Assembly (NCBI GenBank): GCA_036267255.1
Contig: DATAWK010000025.1
Coordinates: forward strand, 1-64,000
From: DATAWK01 sp036267255
Lineage (GTDB): Bacteria > Acidobacteriota > Terriglobia > Terriglobales > Acidobacteriaceae
Direction: 5' to 3'
Length of the DNA stretch: 64,000 nucleotides
Positions within the stretch are counted from its first letter, which is position 1, and every line of letters begins with the position of its first letter. Shown in pieces: positions 16,429 to 25,151 of this stretch. The notes under the pieces are model-generated. The model did not search any database. It had not been told where the DNA came from and saw only the letters and a program-made list of their open reading frames with translations. A program made the translations under genes and the position numbers.

Positions 16429-17559
16429 ATGCGTCGAATCAGAGCTCTCTCTGCTTTCCTGTTTGCCTTGCTGTTGACAGTTCCGATGCCGGCGAACGCT
16501 GCCGCCACGCCGGCACAGGCAGCAAGTTCCACCAACGATGCGCCGTTGCGGGTTGTTATTGTGGGCCTGGTTCACGGCCATGTGGAAGGATTTTTCGATC
16601 ACAATCTGCATCGCAAGGACATTCAGATCGTAGGCATCGAAGAACCGGATCATGCGCTGTTTGCCCGCTATGCAAAACAGTTTGGCCTGAACGAAGACCT
16701 GTATTTTTCCAGCCTGGATACCATGCTGTCCAGGCAACATCCGGAAGCTGCGCTGGTGTACACCAGTCCATTGGCGCATCGCGCGGCCGTGGAGATATGC
16801 GCCCGGCATCATGTGGACGTGATGATGGAGAAGCCTTTGGCCACGACCGTAGCCGATGCACTGGCCATGCAACGAATCGCCAAGCAGGCGGGAATTCAGG
16901 TGCTGGTGAACTATGAGACATCCTGGTATGCCAGCAATCACGATGTCTATGACCTGGTGCAGCAACATGCGCTTGGGAGGGTTTTTAAAGTGGTCGCCCA
17001 TGACGGTCATCGCGGACCGAAGGAGATTGGCGTGCAGCCGGAGTTTCTGAAGTGGCTGACCGATCCCAGGCAAGATGGCGGTGGAGCGTTGTTTGATTTT
17101 GGATGCTACGGCGCCGATCTGATGACATGGTTGATGCATGGCCAGCGCCCGTTGACGGTAACAGCCGTAACGATGCACATCAAACCGGAGATCTATCCGC
17201 ATGTGGACGATGATTCGACGGTGATTGTGACCTATCCCAAGGCCGAAGCGATTCTTGAGCCGTCGTGGAATTGGCCCTTCGACCGAAAAGATATAGAGGT
17301 GTACGGCAAGACGGGCTATGCCATCACTGTGGGCACAGACAGGGTACGACTGCGCACGGCAGGCCAGGCAACGGAAATTATGGAGGCTGCGCCTGCGCTG
17401 ACACCACCGTATGCCGATTCGTTGACGTATCTGACCGCGGTGGTGCGCGGACGTATCCAGCCGGATGTGTTGTCTTCCATTGATACGAATGTCATTGTGA
17501 CGGAAATATTGTGCGCCGCGCGAGAATCCGCACAAACCGGCAAAACAGTTCATTTGTGA
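16429..17559 (+). CDS. Exported Gfo/Idh/MocA-family oxidoreductase
   Basis: A 376-residue NAD(P)-dependent sugar or cyclitol dehydrogenase relative. Residues 1-25 form a signal peptide (MRRIRALSAFLFALLLTVPMPANAA). The paired arginines hint at Tat export, usual for cofactor-bearing exported members, but the full consensus is not met. The Rossmann domain begins LRVVIVGLVHGHVEGFF. The family E-K-P motif is in MMEKPLATTVADAL. The C-terminal sheet domain includes GGALFDFGCYGADLMTWLM. AGAGGA lies eight bases before the ATG. It diverges from icd. The substrate is unknown; it could act on periplasmic carbohydrates. Confidence 0.88.
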   Translation: MRRIRALSAFLFALLLTVPMPANAAATPAQAASSTNDAPLRVVIVGLVHGHVEGFFDHNLHRKDIQIVGIEEPDHALFARYAKQFGLNEDLYFSSLDTMLSRQHPEAALVYTSPLAHRAAVEICARHHVDVMMEKPLATTVADALAMQRIAKQAGIQVLVNYETSWYASNHDVYDLVQQHALGRVFKVVAHDGHRGPKEIGVQPEFLKWLTDPRQDGGGALFDFGCYGADLMTWLMHGQRPLTVTAVTMHIKPEIYPHVDDDSTVIVTYPKAEAILEPSWNWPFDRKDIEVYGKTGYAITVGTDRVRLRTAGQATEIMEAAPALTPPYADSLTYLTAVVRGRIQPDVLSSIDTNVIVTEILCAARESAQTGKTVHL

Positions 17560-17678
17560 TGGTTTGTCTCCCTGCTAGACCGGATGTCGTGAAAGCAAAC
17601 AGCCCGTATACCCGGCACAGGCGACAAATCTCAAATACCATGGAGAGTGCGGTGTTAAGCCGCCGGAGAGGACTCTTC

Positions 17679-18590
17679 ATGCGCCTTACCGTTTCTCCTG
17701 TACTGCGTGCAGCCCTTCTGCTGATCGCCACCGGTACGATGTTTCTGCCTCAAGCTTTCGCACAATACTCCGGAGATGCTGCAATGAAACCGCTGGGCGC
17801 AGTTGCGCAAGGCGGACTCCCTTCCTATCTGCAGCATGCAGGCATCGATCAAAATTTGAATCACGCTCTGCCATTGACAGCTTCGTTTACAGATTCGGCA
17901 GGCGCTACAGTTCCTCTAGGGCACTATTTCGGTCAGCGCCCGGTGATGATGGCGCTGGTGTATTACAGTTGCGGACTGCTGTGTCCGCAGGTGCTGCACG
18001 GAATGGCAGACTCCCTGAAGCAGACGGGCTTTCGTGCCGGCAAAGATTATGACGTCGTGGTGGTCAGCTTCGATCCCAAGGACACTCCGGCGGAGTCTAT
18101 CGGGAAGAAACAGCTTTTTCTGAGCTGGATGGGGCCGACTGCGGACCCTTCGGGGGTTCATTTTCTTACCGGGCAACAGGCTTCCATCGATGCCCTGACG
18201 CACGCCGTGGGCTTTCACTACGTACGCGTTCCGGGGCCGGACGGCAAGATGGACCAGTTCGCGCACTCCAGCGTGATTATGATCGCGACACCGGATGGCC
18301 GCTTGTCGAAGTATCTTGCCGGGATTCAATATCAATCGCGGGACGTGCGCCTGGCGCTAGTGCAGGCGTCCAATCACAAGATTGGCTCCGCAACAGATCT
18401 GATCCTGCTTTACTGCTGCAACTACAGTCCTACGTCCGGCAAATATACAGTGTCCATCCTGCGTGTGATGAGTATTGCGGGCGCGTTTACGCTGATCATC
18501 GTGATCGGCATGATCTTTCTGCTGAGTCGCAAACCGCAAGGAAGAAATTTTCCGGGCGGACCGCCACCGGACGCACAGGCGTCGGCATAA
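17679..18590 (+). CDS. SCO1/SenC-like copper protein with C-terminal membrane helix
   Basis: A 303-residue thioredoxin-fold protein that usually delivers copper to the CuA site of cytochrome oxidase. The signal peptide is MRLTVSPVLRAALLLIATGTMFLPQAFAQ. The copper-binding C-x-x-x-C is in YYSCGLLCPQVLHG, and the third ligand histidine is in QFAHSSVIMIATPDGR. The chain ends with a membrane helix (SILRVMSIAGAFTLIIVIGMIFLL, near residue 270) and a Pro-rich tail, so the domain sits outside the membrane. The ATG at 17679 has GGAGAGGA upstream. No oxidase genes are nearby. It ends nine bases from the convergent SIMPL gene. Confidence 0.9.
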   Translation: MRLTVSPVLRAALLLIATGTMFLPQAFAQYSGDAAMKPLGAVAQGGLPSYLQHAGIDQNLNHALPLTASFTDSAGATVPLGHYFGQRPVMMALVYYSCGLLCPQVLHGMADSLKQTGFRAGKDYDVVVVSFDPKDTPAESIGKKQLFLSWMGPTADPSGVHFLTGQQASIDALTHAVGFHYVRVPGPDGKMDQFAHSSVIMIATPDGRLSKYLAGIQYQSRDVRLALVQASNHKIGSATDLILLYCCNYSPTSGKYTVSILRVMSIAGAFTLIIVIGMIFLLSRKPQGRNFPGGPPPDAQASA

Positions 18591-18599
18591 CTGTCACGC

Positions 18600-19370
18600 T
18601 TATTGTTGTAGATAATATTTGACGGTCGTGACGACGCGAACCGATTTCATGATGCTGGCATCGGCCTGATAGCCGTCGCCGCTGCTATCGCCACCATCTC
18701 CACTGGATGCCGCATCCGCGGAGGAGATGGTGAACAGCCCTTGCTCCGCAGTGCGGATGGTTCCCACCTTGCTGCCCGAATCCTGCGCAAAGCGTTCCGC
18801 GGCGGTACGCGCATTGCGTGTGGCCTCGGTAATCATCTCCGGCTTGATGGAATTCAACCCGGTAAAAACATATCTGACACTATTTTGCTGGCCGTATTGC
18901 TGCCCGGCACCGAGAACTACTCCTTTGGCGATCAGGCCGCTGGTCTTTTGCACAGCGGATGCGATCTTGTCGACATCCCTGGACCGCACGGAGATAGACT
19001 GCTGCACGATATAACGGTTGGGCGCATGCTGCGGCGCATATTCATTGGCCTGCGTGTCGGTGACGCTTGGCTGCCCCATGCTGATGTCGGATTTGGCGAT
19101 GCCCTGCGCAGCCAGAAACTGTAAGACTGCCTGCTGGTCCTGCTCACTCTTCGCATAGGTGGCCTGCAAATCGTTGCCGGCTTCCTTAAAGGACAAGGGC
19201 CAGATTGCCAAATCGGCCTTGACGGTTCGCTCGGCCAAACCGCGCACCGTAACGTAACGGTCGGCCAGACGAATGTCCTTAATCTCGCTGCCAAGCAGCC
19301 AGCCGGCAATCACAAATCCCAGCGCCAGCAGCGCGCTGGCGACCACAATGCTGCGATTTCCCTCTGTCAT
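18600..19370 (-). CDS. SIMPL-domain (DUF541) protein
   Basis: A 256-residue protein with one N-terminal membrane helix (about residues 8-27, SIVVASALLALGFVIAGWLLG) and an extracytoplasmic SIMPL domain. Family features are RYVTVRGLAERTVKADLAIWPLSFKEAG, the SVTDTQ region, SVRSRDVDKIASAVQKTSGLIAKGV and KAR-like TRNARTAAERFAQDSGSKVG. Relatives (YggE, BP26) form periplasmic assemblies and are linked to oxidative stress, but their molecular role is unclear. A Ser/Gly/Asp-rich loop sits near the C-terminus. GGAGGA precedes the ATG. Confidence 0.88.
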   Translation of the reverse strand: MTEGNRSIVVASALLALGFVIAGWLLGSEIKDIRLADRYVTVRGLAERTVKADLAIWPLSFKEAGNDLQATYAKSEQDQQAVLQFLAAQGIAKSDISMGQPSVTDTQANEYAPQHAPNRYIVQQSISVRSRDVDKIASAVQKTSGLIAKGVVLGAGQQYGQQNSVRYVFTGLNSIKPEMITEATRNARTAAERFAQDSGSKVGTIRTAEQGLFTISSADAASSGDGGDSSGDGYQADASIMKSVRVVTTVKYYLQQ

Positions 19371-19472
19371 GATCGTTCCTCCGTGCACTCTCCAGCACTA
19401 TGAGACAGCCGCAGGGCTGCGTCAACAAAAAAGAAAATGCGCTGCAGGACATTCCGGGCAGACCATGCGCGT

Positions 19473-21341
19473 TTAGCTTACATGCACGACGGGACGGCGT
19501 TTCGGATCTTCAATGGCGCGACGCAGGACTTCATGCGTGAGAGGAGCGGCATCTCCTTCTCCAAGGAAAATGAAAGCAATGATATTCGCAACAGGATTCC
19601 CCTCCTGCCACTTGAAGTAAGCGTGCGGAACTTTGCCGGTTCTCTTTTCAAGATCAATGAGCAAAGCTGCAAATGCGTTGGGCACCACGGGGCTTTCCGC
19701 ACGTAGAATGCGATGTTTTCCAACGCGCTCTCCAGTAACAATCAAACTTTCTTTGAAGTCGGAGGCATCTCCACGAGAAACTTCGAAGAAAAACAAACAT
19801 TCGTCCGGCCCGAGCGAATGGTAGTACCGTGCCTTCCGGTCTACCTGATCGAGCTTCTCTTCCGTTTCAACCCTGGGTCTGCGAGCGAGAACGCGAATAA
19901 CATTGTCGTTATCGTCCCCCAGCATCTCCTGCGCGGTCGCGTCCAGATGAATACTGGTGATGCGCAATTCTGTCGAGCGCATGGCGCGCGAAATCAGCGA
20001 GGAAACGACCATGGCGAGGATAAAGAAGGATGCAATCTTGATGCCCTCCGGGCGCTCGCCGATATTGAGGATGGTGGTGTAGATAAAGATCAGCGACGCT
20101 AACAGGAAAGGCCAGCGCAAAGGGCGGTTCCAAAGAGAAATGGTGACAGCAATCGCCGCGGAGGTCATCAACACCAAAACACCCGTGGCATAGGCACCGC
20201 CCTGCGCATCGACATCGGCGTGGAAGAGATAGGTGACCGTGAAGGCGATACCCATAAAAACCAGAACCAGAGGACGCGTTGCGCGGGCCCACTCCGGCGC
20301 CATGCCGAAACGAGGCAGATAACGCGGGATAAGATTCAACAGGCCAGCCAGCGCGGAGGCCCCGGCGAAGGCGAGGATCAGGATGGTGCTGACGTCGTAC
20401 AGCGATCCGAACCCGTTGCCAAGATACAGGTGCGCCAGGTACGCCAGGGCGCGACCATTTGCGGGACCACCTTCATTGAAAGCGGCTGGTGGAATGAGCA
20501 GCGTGGTGACCATGCTGGTGGCGATCAAAAAGACGCTCATGATGACGGCCGCAGTGGTCAACAGCTTGCGCGTGTTTTGTATGCGCTGATCGAGGTCGTC
20601 GCCCTCGATCAATGGCATGACGGCAACGCCGGTTTCAAAACCGGAAAGCCCCAGGGCGAGCTTGGGGAACAGGATGAGAGAGATGCCAACCATGGCAAGC
20701 ACATTGCTGTGATGGGCGTAGAGGGCATGCCTCCAGTCGATGAAGAGATGCGGATGTTCGATGACATGCCACGTGGCGACGCCTGTAATAACAGTGCTGA
20801 GCAGAAGATAGATTCCTACCAGGACGACCGCGACGTTGATCGCATCTTTAAATCCCTTAAGGAAAATGGCGCCGAGAATGGACAGCAGAATGAGCGTGAC
20901 AGCCATCTGGTTGCTCATCCAGTGAGGGGTAAAGGGATTATGGGTGAAATGGGCCGCGGCGTCGGCTGCCGAAAGCGTCATGGTGATGACAAAGTCTGTC
21001 GTCGCAAACCCGAGCAGGATCAAGACAAAGACTTTACCGGTCCAGCGCGGGAAAAGCTGTTCGAGCATTGCGATGCTGCCCTGGCCATTCGGGCTGGCCT
21101 GAGCAACGCGGCGGTAAACCGGAAGCGCGGCAAAAAGCGTGACCGCGACGAGAACCAAAGTTGCCAGTGGAGACAGCGCTCCGGCGGCAAGGAATGCGAT
21201 GCCTGGCTGATAGCCCAAGGTTGAGAAGTAATCCACGCCGGTCAGGCACATTACGCGCCACCACGCATGGTCCGCTTCCGGTTGACTATGGATGCCCTTA
21301 GGCAGCCGAAGATCTGCTAATAACCAGTCTCCAAAACTCAT
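19473..21341 (-). CDS. APC-family permease, KimA-like (probable potassium importer)
   Basis: A 622-residue membrane protein with about 12 helices (residues 30-450) and a soluble C-terminal domain of about 160 residues. The opening resembles KimA-type APC transporters: QPEADHAWWRVMCLTGVDYFSTLGYQPGIAFLAAG, then PVYRRVAQASPNGQGSI. The length also fits KimA (607 in Bacillus). In Bacillus KimA imports K+ with protons and is controlled by c-di-AMP; substrate here is inferred from similarity. The C-terminal domain has alternating strands and helices like a universal-stress-type fold. About 160 bases separate the start from yceH's end with no recognised riboswitch. AGAGGG is 12 bases upstream. Confidence 0.82.
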   Translation of the reverse strand: MSFGDWLLADLRLPKGIHSQPEADHAWWRVMCLTGVDYFSTLGYQPGIAFLAAGALSPLATLVLVAVTLFAALPVYRRVAQASPNGQGSIAMLEQLFPRWTGKVFVLILLGFATTDFVITMTLSAADAAAHFTHNPFTPHWMSNQMAVTLILLSILGAIFLKGFKDAINVAVVLVGIYLLLSTVITGVATWHVIEHPHLFIDWRHALYAHHSNVLAMVGISLILFPKLALGLSGFETGVAVMPLIEGDDLDQRIQNTRKLLTTAAVIMSVFLIATSMVTTLLIPPAAFNEGGPANGRALAYLAHLYLGNGFGSLYDVSTILILAFAGASALAGLLNLIPRYLPRFGMAPEWARATRPLVLVFMGIAFTVTYLFHADVDAQGGAYATGVLVLMTSAAIAVTISLWNRPLRWPFLLASLIFIYTTILNIGERPEGIKIASFFILAMVVSSLISRAMRSTELRITSIHLDATAQEMLGDDNDNVIRVLARRPRVETEEKLDQVDRKARYYHSLGPDECLFFFEVSRGDASDFKESLIVTGERVGKHRILRAESPVVPNAFAALLIDLEKRTGKVPHAYFKWQEGNPVANIIAFIFLGEGDAAPLTHEVLRRAIEDPKRRPVVHVS

Positions 21342-21504
21342 GCGGAAAAGGCACCCTCTGCAATGCTGGACTGCACCCGTTCGAGACTACATCCTCGCAT
21401 AATCCCGATAGCGTGGAATGACCGACGCGGAGGATGCTCTTGACGGCACGTAACATAAAATTGCTTTCTACCCATCTGTGAGAGTGTAGCAGCCGTGCTT
21501 CGAT

Positions 21505-22161
21505 CTAGAGACCTGAAGGCATCTCAATCCTCTGCTTGAGCTCAGCCAGTTCCTGTCGCAGGGCAGCAACCTGTTCTTCCAGTTGAGAGAGACGCTCGCT
21601 CGTACCTGGAGAAAAACCGTCTGCGTGGGTGGACGATGCCTGGGTTATCTCTGCCGGGCTTTCGATATTGCCCGAGAGTAGCTGAACGTAACGCGCCTCT
21701 TTGGTACCAGGCTGGCGCGGAAGCACCTGGACCAGAGCCGAGTCGCGCTGCATGAGACGTTGCAGAACGGACTGCACGTCGCTGAGTTCTTCAAAGCGAT
21801 GCAGGCGTTCGGTACGAATGCGCAGTTCACCCGGCGTTTGCGGACCGCGCAGCAACAGGACACACATGACGGCGATTTCGCCGCGGGTAAAGTTGAAGAC
21901 CTCCTGCATCCTGTGTTCATACTTGGCGACGCGCCCTTCAGAACTGCGCGAGGGACCAGCGAGCTTGTGGTCTTCGAGCCCATGCAATGCCTGCCGAATT
22001 GCATCCTCATCGAGGTTCATGACAGGTTCGCGGTTGTTCTTCTGATTGCAGGCGTTCATCAGAGCATTGAGAGAAAGTGGATAGTATTCCGGCGTGGTGA
22101 TTTCTTTTTCCACCAGCGAGCCGAGGACGCGAGCTTGTATTGGAGTAAGCAGCATGGGCAT
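21505..22161 (-). CDS. YceH-family (DUF480, UPF0502) protein
   Basis: A 218-residue protein of two tandem winged-helix domains and a C-terminal coiled coil. The start LLTPIQARVLGSLVEKEITTPEYYPLSLNALMNACNQKNNREPVM is the family's signature. The second domain includes EIAVMCVLLLRGPQTPGELRIRTERLHRF. The last 35 residues (SERLSQLEEQVAALRQELAELKQRIE) form heptads. The cellular role is not established; a DNA- or protein-binding regulator is likely. It lies between glnA and the KimA-like gene on the same strand. Confidence 0.92.
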   Translation of the reverse strand: MPMLLTPIQARVLGSLVEKEITTPEYYPLSLNALMNACNQKNNREPVMNLDEDAIRQALHGLEDHKLAGPSRSSEGRVAKYEHRMQEVFNFTRGEIAVMCVLLLRGPQTPGELRIRTERLHRFEELSDVQSVLQRLMQRDSALVQVLPRQPGTKEARYVQLLSGNIESPAEITQASSTHADGFSPGTSERLSQLEEQVAALRQELAELKQRIEMPSGL

Positions 22162-22286
22162 GAAAGCGAACCTTTAGGAAAATTGCCGGTACGCTTCATG
22201 ATACTGGGGAATGGTTCCTGCAGCCCTTCAAGCCAAGCGCTTTGGCCCGCTTCCGCGCAAACGAGAACGCAGAGGCGGATCGCAAA

Positions 22287-22322
22287 AAGACTCAGGCACA
22301 GCCGGGGCCATGCCTGAGTCTT
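22287..22322 (-). terminator. Terminator downstream of glnA
   Basis: AAGACTCAGGCA (22287-22298) and TGCCTGAGTCTT (22311-22322) form a perfect 12-bp stem around a 12-base GC-rich loop. Read leftward it is followed by TTTTTGCG, a textbook intrinsic terminator about 40 bases after the glnA stop. Confidence 0.85.
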
Positions 22323-22364
22323 ACAGAGAGAACATAGTGCTGCTGCCAGCGATATCCAGCAGCG

Positions 22365-23795
22365 TTAGAACATGTTCCAGAGGAACTGGTTGTAGACATC
22401 GTGATGGTACTGAACCTCCGGCACTTTGACGAAGGTGCCAAGCTGGCGTGCGCAACGATCAGCCGAGGCCTGCTTCAGATCTGCATAGCGGCCCTTCACA
22501 TCCGCACCCAGCAGCTTGGTTGTCCAGGCGGCCTTGCGGAAATCCTCCAACGCCGTGTAGACGTTGTCCGGCAAGTAGCGTTCGGCCTGACGCAGGTTCT
22601 TCACCTTCGACATATCACCGTGCAAGCCGGATTTGAAGATCGAGTACAGCACCAGATAGGGGTTGGCATCCGGGCTGACCGAACGGACTTCCACGCGCGC
22701 ACTCTTCTCGTTTCCGATCGGAATTCGGATCATTGAGCCGCGATCCACTGCCGAGGCCTTGATCTGGTTGGGTGCTTCAAAATGAGGATCGAGGCGGCGA
22801 TACGCATTTACGCTGGCATTCAGCAGCAGACAAATATCGTTGCCGTGGGTCAAAATGCGATCGACAAAGGTCCAGGCGAACTTGCTGACCTTTTCCTCAC
22901 CTTTGGCATCCCAGAACAGGTTCTTGCCGTCTTTGCTGACCGAAACGTTGGTGTGCATGCCGCTGCCGTTGACACCAACCACCGGCTTGGGCAGAAATGA
23001 GGCCGTCAAGCCCATGTTGGTCGCCACCTGACGGCAGATCAGCTTGTACAACTGAATCTGGTCGGCAGCCGCCACCACTTCTCCATAGCCGTAGTTGATC
23101 TCGAACTGCGACGGCGCTACTTCAGGATGGTCTTTTTCGTTCTCGAAGCCCATGGCGCGCTGCACCTCAGCCGTGGTGTCGATGAAGGTGCGCAGCGGAT
23201 CGCCCGGCAGCGAGTGGTAATAGCCGCCCGTATTGACATACTCGAACTTACTTGTCTGGTAGTAGGTTTGTTCTGCATCCACGCCCTCGAACAGAAAACC
23301 TTCAATCTCGTTGGCCGCATTCAGCGTGTAGCCTTCATCTTTGTGCATCTTGGCGGCAAACTGCTTCAGCTCGCCGCGGATGTCGGCGCTGTATGGCTTG
23401 CCGTTCTTGTCGATCACCTCGCCGAAGACCAGCACCTTGCCCGAACCAAACACATCGGACGGGGCCCAGTAGAACGCACTCCAATCAATACCCAGACGCA
23501 GATCGCTCTCCCGCTGCGCCGTAAAGCCGCGGATTGATGAACCGTCGAACGTCAGGTTGTCCCAGCTGTTGACTAAAAACTTCTTGTCGTAGTCCAGCAT
23601 GTGCAGACGGCCTTCCAGATCGCTGAACAGCACGGTCACGGCCTTGATCCGCTTTTCATCGGTGAGATACTTCAACCGCTGCTCCTGAATCTTGTGCGCA
23701 GCTACGCGGTTCTTCCGCTGCTCCTTGGCTGCCAGGTTCAACTCTTCCAGCTCCCCGTATGAGAGCGCTAAAAAATCACGAAGTTCGTTCGACAT
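22365..23795 (-). CDS. glnA: Glutamine synthetase, type I
   Basis: A 476-residue enzyme that makes glutamine from glutamate, ammonia and ATP. Family blocks are visible: FDGSSIRGFTAQRESDLRL, NEIEGFLFE (metal-binding glutamates), KDHPEVAPSQFEINYGYGEVVAAADQIQLYKLICRQVA, VNGSGMHTNVSVSKDGKNLFWD (ATP/glutamate site), and NRR-like NAYRRLDPHFEAPNQIKASAVDRGSMIRIP. The adenylylated tyrosine loop (N-L-Y-D-L-P in E. coli GlnA) is not recognisable in the C-terminal part, so adenylylation control is doubtful. A strong AGAGGAG site precedes the ATG. It diverges from a LysR gene, and no sigma-54 promoter was seen upstream. Confidence 0.95.
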   Translation of the reverse strand: MSNELRDFLALSYGELEELNLAAKEQRKNRVAAHKIQEQRLKYLTDEKRIKAVTVLFSDLEGRLHMLDYDKKFLVNSWDNLTFDGSSIRGFTAQRESDLRLGIDWSAFYWAPSDVFGSGKVLVFGEVIDKNGKPYSADIRGELKQFAAKMHKDEGYTLNAANEIEGFLFEGVDAEQTYYQTSKFEYVNTGGYYHSLPGDPLRTFIDTTAEVQRAMGFENEKDHPEVAPSQFEINYGYGEVVAAADQIQLYKLICRQVATNMGLTASFLPKPVVGVNGSGMHTNVSVSKDGKNLFWDAKGEEKVSKFAWTFVDRILTHGNDICLLLNASVNAYRRLDPHFEAPNQIKASAVDRGSMIRIPIGNEKSARVEVRSVSPDANPYLVLYSIFKSGLHGDMSKVKNLRQAERYLPDNVYTALEDFRKAAWTTKLLGADVKGRYADLKQASADRCARQLGTFVKVPEVQYHHDVYNQFLWNMF

Positions 23796-23935
23796 GCTTC
23801 TCCTCTGGATCTATTGATCGATTCCCTGAATTTGAATCTATGCTTGCGGTCCTGGTCCGGAAACCCATTGCAGCCTGTTTGAAAAACTACGGGTTACCCT
23901 CCTCTTAGGCTACGTCCCTACCCTCCCAAATTGAA

Positions 23936-23972
23936 ATAAATTCCCTTTATCCCTTCCATAGCTTTTCTTTAT
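23936..23972. promoter_or_regulatory. Two phased LysR-type sites between glnA and the LysR gene
   Basis: ATAAATTCCCTTTAT (23936-23950, ATAA-N7-TTAT) and ATAGCTTTTCTTTAT (23958-23972, ATAG-N7-TTAT) are both T-N11-A half-palindromes. They start 22 bp apart (15 + 7), the same spacing as the classic OxyR tetramer operator. They lie 34 bp upstream of the LysR start codon and about 140 bp upstream of glnA. Autoregulation plus control of glnA is the natural inference. The rest of this 211-base gap shows nothing else clear. Confidence 0.5.
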
Positions 23973-24006
23973 CTCCTAAACCCGATAGCATGACCGCTAA
24001 AGAGCC

Positions 24007-24960
24007 ATGGATTTTGAGCAGCTAAAGGCATTTCTGGAAGTAGCGCGTTCTTCGAGCTTTTCGCGTGCCGCGGAAAAGCTTTTTCGTACACAACCAGCCA
24101 TTTCCGCACAAATCCGCACACTGGAGACGGAAATCGGCGCGCGCCTCTTCGACCGCTCCGGAGGACGGGTGAAGCTGACCGCCGGAGGCAAGCTCTTTCT
24201 GCAGTATGCGGAACAGGCACTGCAATCGAAGCGCAACATCATCCGGGCGGTGGCGGATCTGGAGCGAACCCCTCGCGGGGACCTGGTGGTAAGCGCGAAT
24301 GAGGCCACGTGCCTCTATATTTTGCCGCAGGTCTTTGCCCAGTTTAAGGAACAGTATCCGCGTGTGGCTGTTTCCATTGCGCGCAATGAACGAGCGGGCA
24401 CGCTGGAGGCGGTGCTTTCCCAGGAGGTGGATTTTGGCGCCGTTTCGGTGCCAGTCAACAACCCCAGGCTGACGGTATTGCCCATTCATAAAGACGGAAT
24501 GGTTGTGATCACGCCACCGGCGCATCCGCTGCTACGCCAGGGTAAAGCGAAACTGGAGGAGATCTCCAAATATCCCCTGCTGCTGCCGAAACAGGGACGG
24601 ACACGCGACACGATCGATCAGCTCTTTTTCCGTCACCAACTGAAGGCAGATATTTCGATGGAGCTGGATTCCAGCGAACTGCTGAAGCGCTTTGTCGCTG
24701 TCGGAGTGGGTGTCGGTTTTCTTGCGCGTTCCAACACCGTCGCCGATTGCAAAGCAGGATTGATCGGCGTTGTCGAGCTTGTCGGTGCCTGCATTGAACG
24801 CGATCTGGCCCTGGTCTATCGCAAGGACAAATCGCTGAGCCGCGCGGCCAAGGCATTTATTGAAATTGCCCAGCAGACACATCCGGAACCGCGGATGAAG
24901 CGCACCTCTTCCGGCGAAGCAGCATCGCCGTCCGCGTTAAAAACCTCCGCATCGAAGTAA
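24007..24960 (+). CDS. LysR-family transcriptional regulator divergent from glnA
   Basis: A 317-residue regulator. The winged HTH is at residues 1-60 (FLEVARSSSFSRAAEKLFRTQPAISAQIRTLETEIGARLFDRSGGRVKLTAGG), followed by the effector-binding domain (LVVSANEATCLYILPQVFAQF, then GVGVGFLARS near residue 240). A Ser/Ala/Lys-rich tail of about 25 residues follows. Its position back to back with glnA, across a pair of LysR-type sites, suggests control of nitrogen assimilation and of itself (inference). It is not OxyR: the redox cysteine pair of that family is not present. The HTH is close to the other LysR protein at 7726. Confidence 0.93.
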   Translation: MDFEQLKAFLEVARSSSFSRAAEKLFRTQPAISAQIRTLETEIGARLFDRSGGRVKLTAGGKLFLQYAEQALQSKRNIIRAVADLERTPRGDLVVSANEATCLYILPQVFAQFKEQYPRVAVSIARNERAGTLEAVLSQEVDFGAVSVPVNNPRLTVLPIHKDGMVVITPPAHPLLRQGKAKLEEISKYPLLLPKQGRTRDTIDQLFFRHQLKADISMELDSSELLKRFVAVGVGVGFLARSNTVADCKAGLIGVVELVGACIERDLALVYRKDKSLSRAAKAFIEIAQQTHPEPRMKRTSSGEAASPSALKTSASK

Positions 24961-25068
24961 CGCAGGAATCTCCAATCGCCACGAGTAATTTTGCGTAAAT
25001 TCGCGAGCGTCAGGCCCCAAAAACGGACTATCTACCGTATCCTGTAAAGACACGATGAATTCTGTTGG

Positions 25069-25091
25069 TCCGCAGTATAAGAATGCGGACT
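25069..25091 (+). promoter_or_regulatory. Leader hairpin before the putrescine operon
   Basis: GTCCGCA (25069-25075), nine bases, TGCGGAC (25085-25091): a perfect 7-bp stem about 60 bases before the decarboxylase start. It may be an operator or mRNA leader structure. No T-run follows. The remaining 24961-25138 stretch shows nothing I recognise. Confidence 0.35.
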
Positions 25092-25151
25092 AAACTGTGT
25101 TATTTTGAAGCGGGCGGTCATGCAACGGGCCGTCTACCGGAGGAACAAAAA

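Noticed and set aside
21342..21504. c-di-AMP riboswitch before the KimA-like gene
   Set aside because: I looked for the conserved loops of the ydaO/kimA type and could not recognise them. A covariance search would be decisive.
23796..24006. Sigma-54 promoter for glnA
   Set aside because: No GG-N10-GC pair with the TGGCAC...TTGC pattern was found on the glnA strand.
24007..24960. OxyR identity for the LysR gene beside glnA
   Set aside because: The operator spacing resembles OxyR sites, but the protein lacks the OxyR redox cysteine pair and its position next to glnA does not suggest peroxide sensing.
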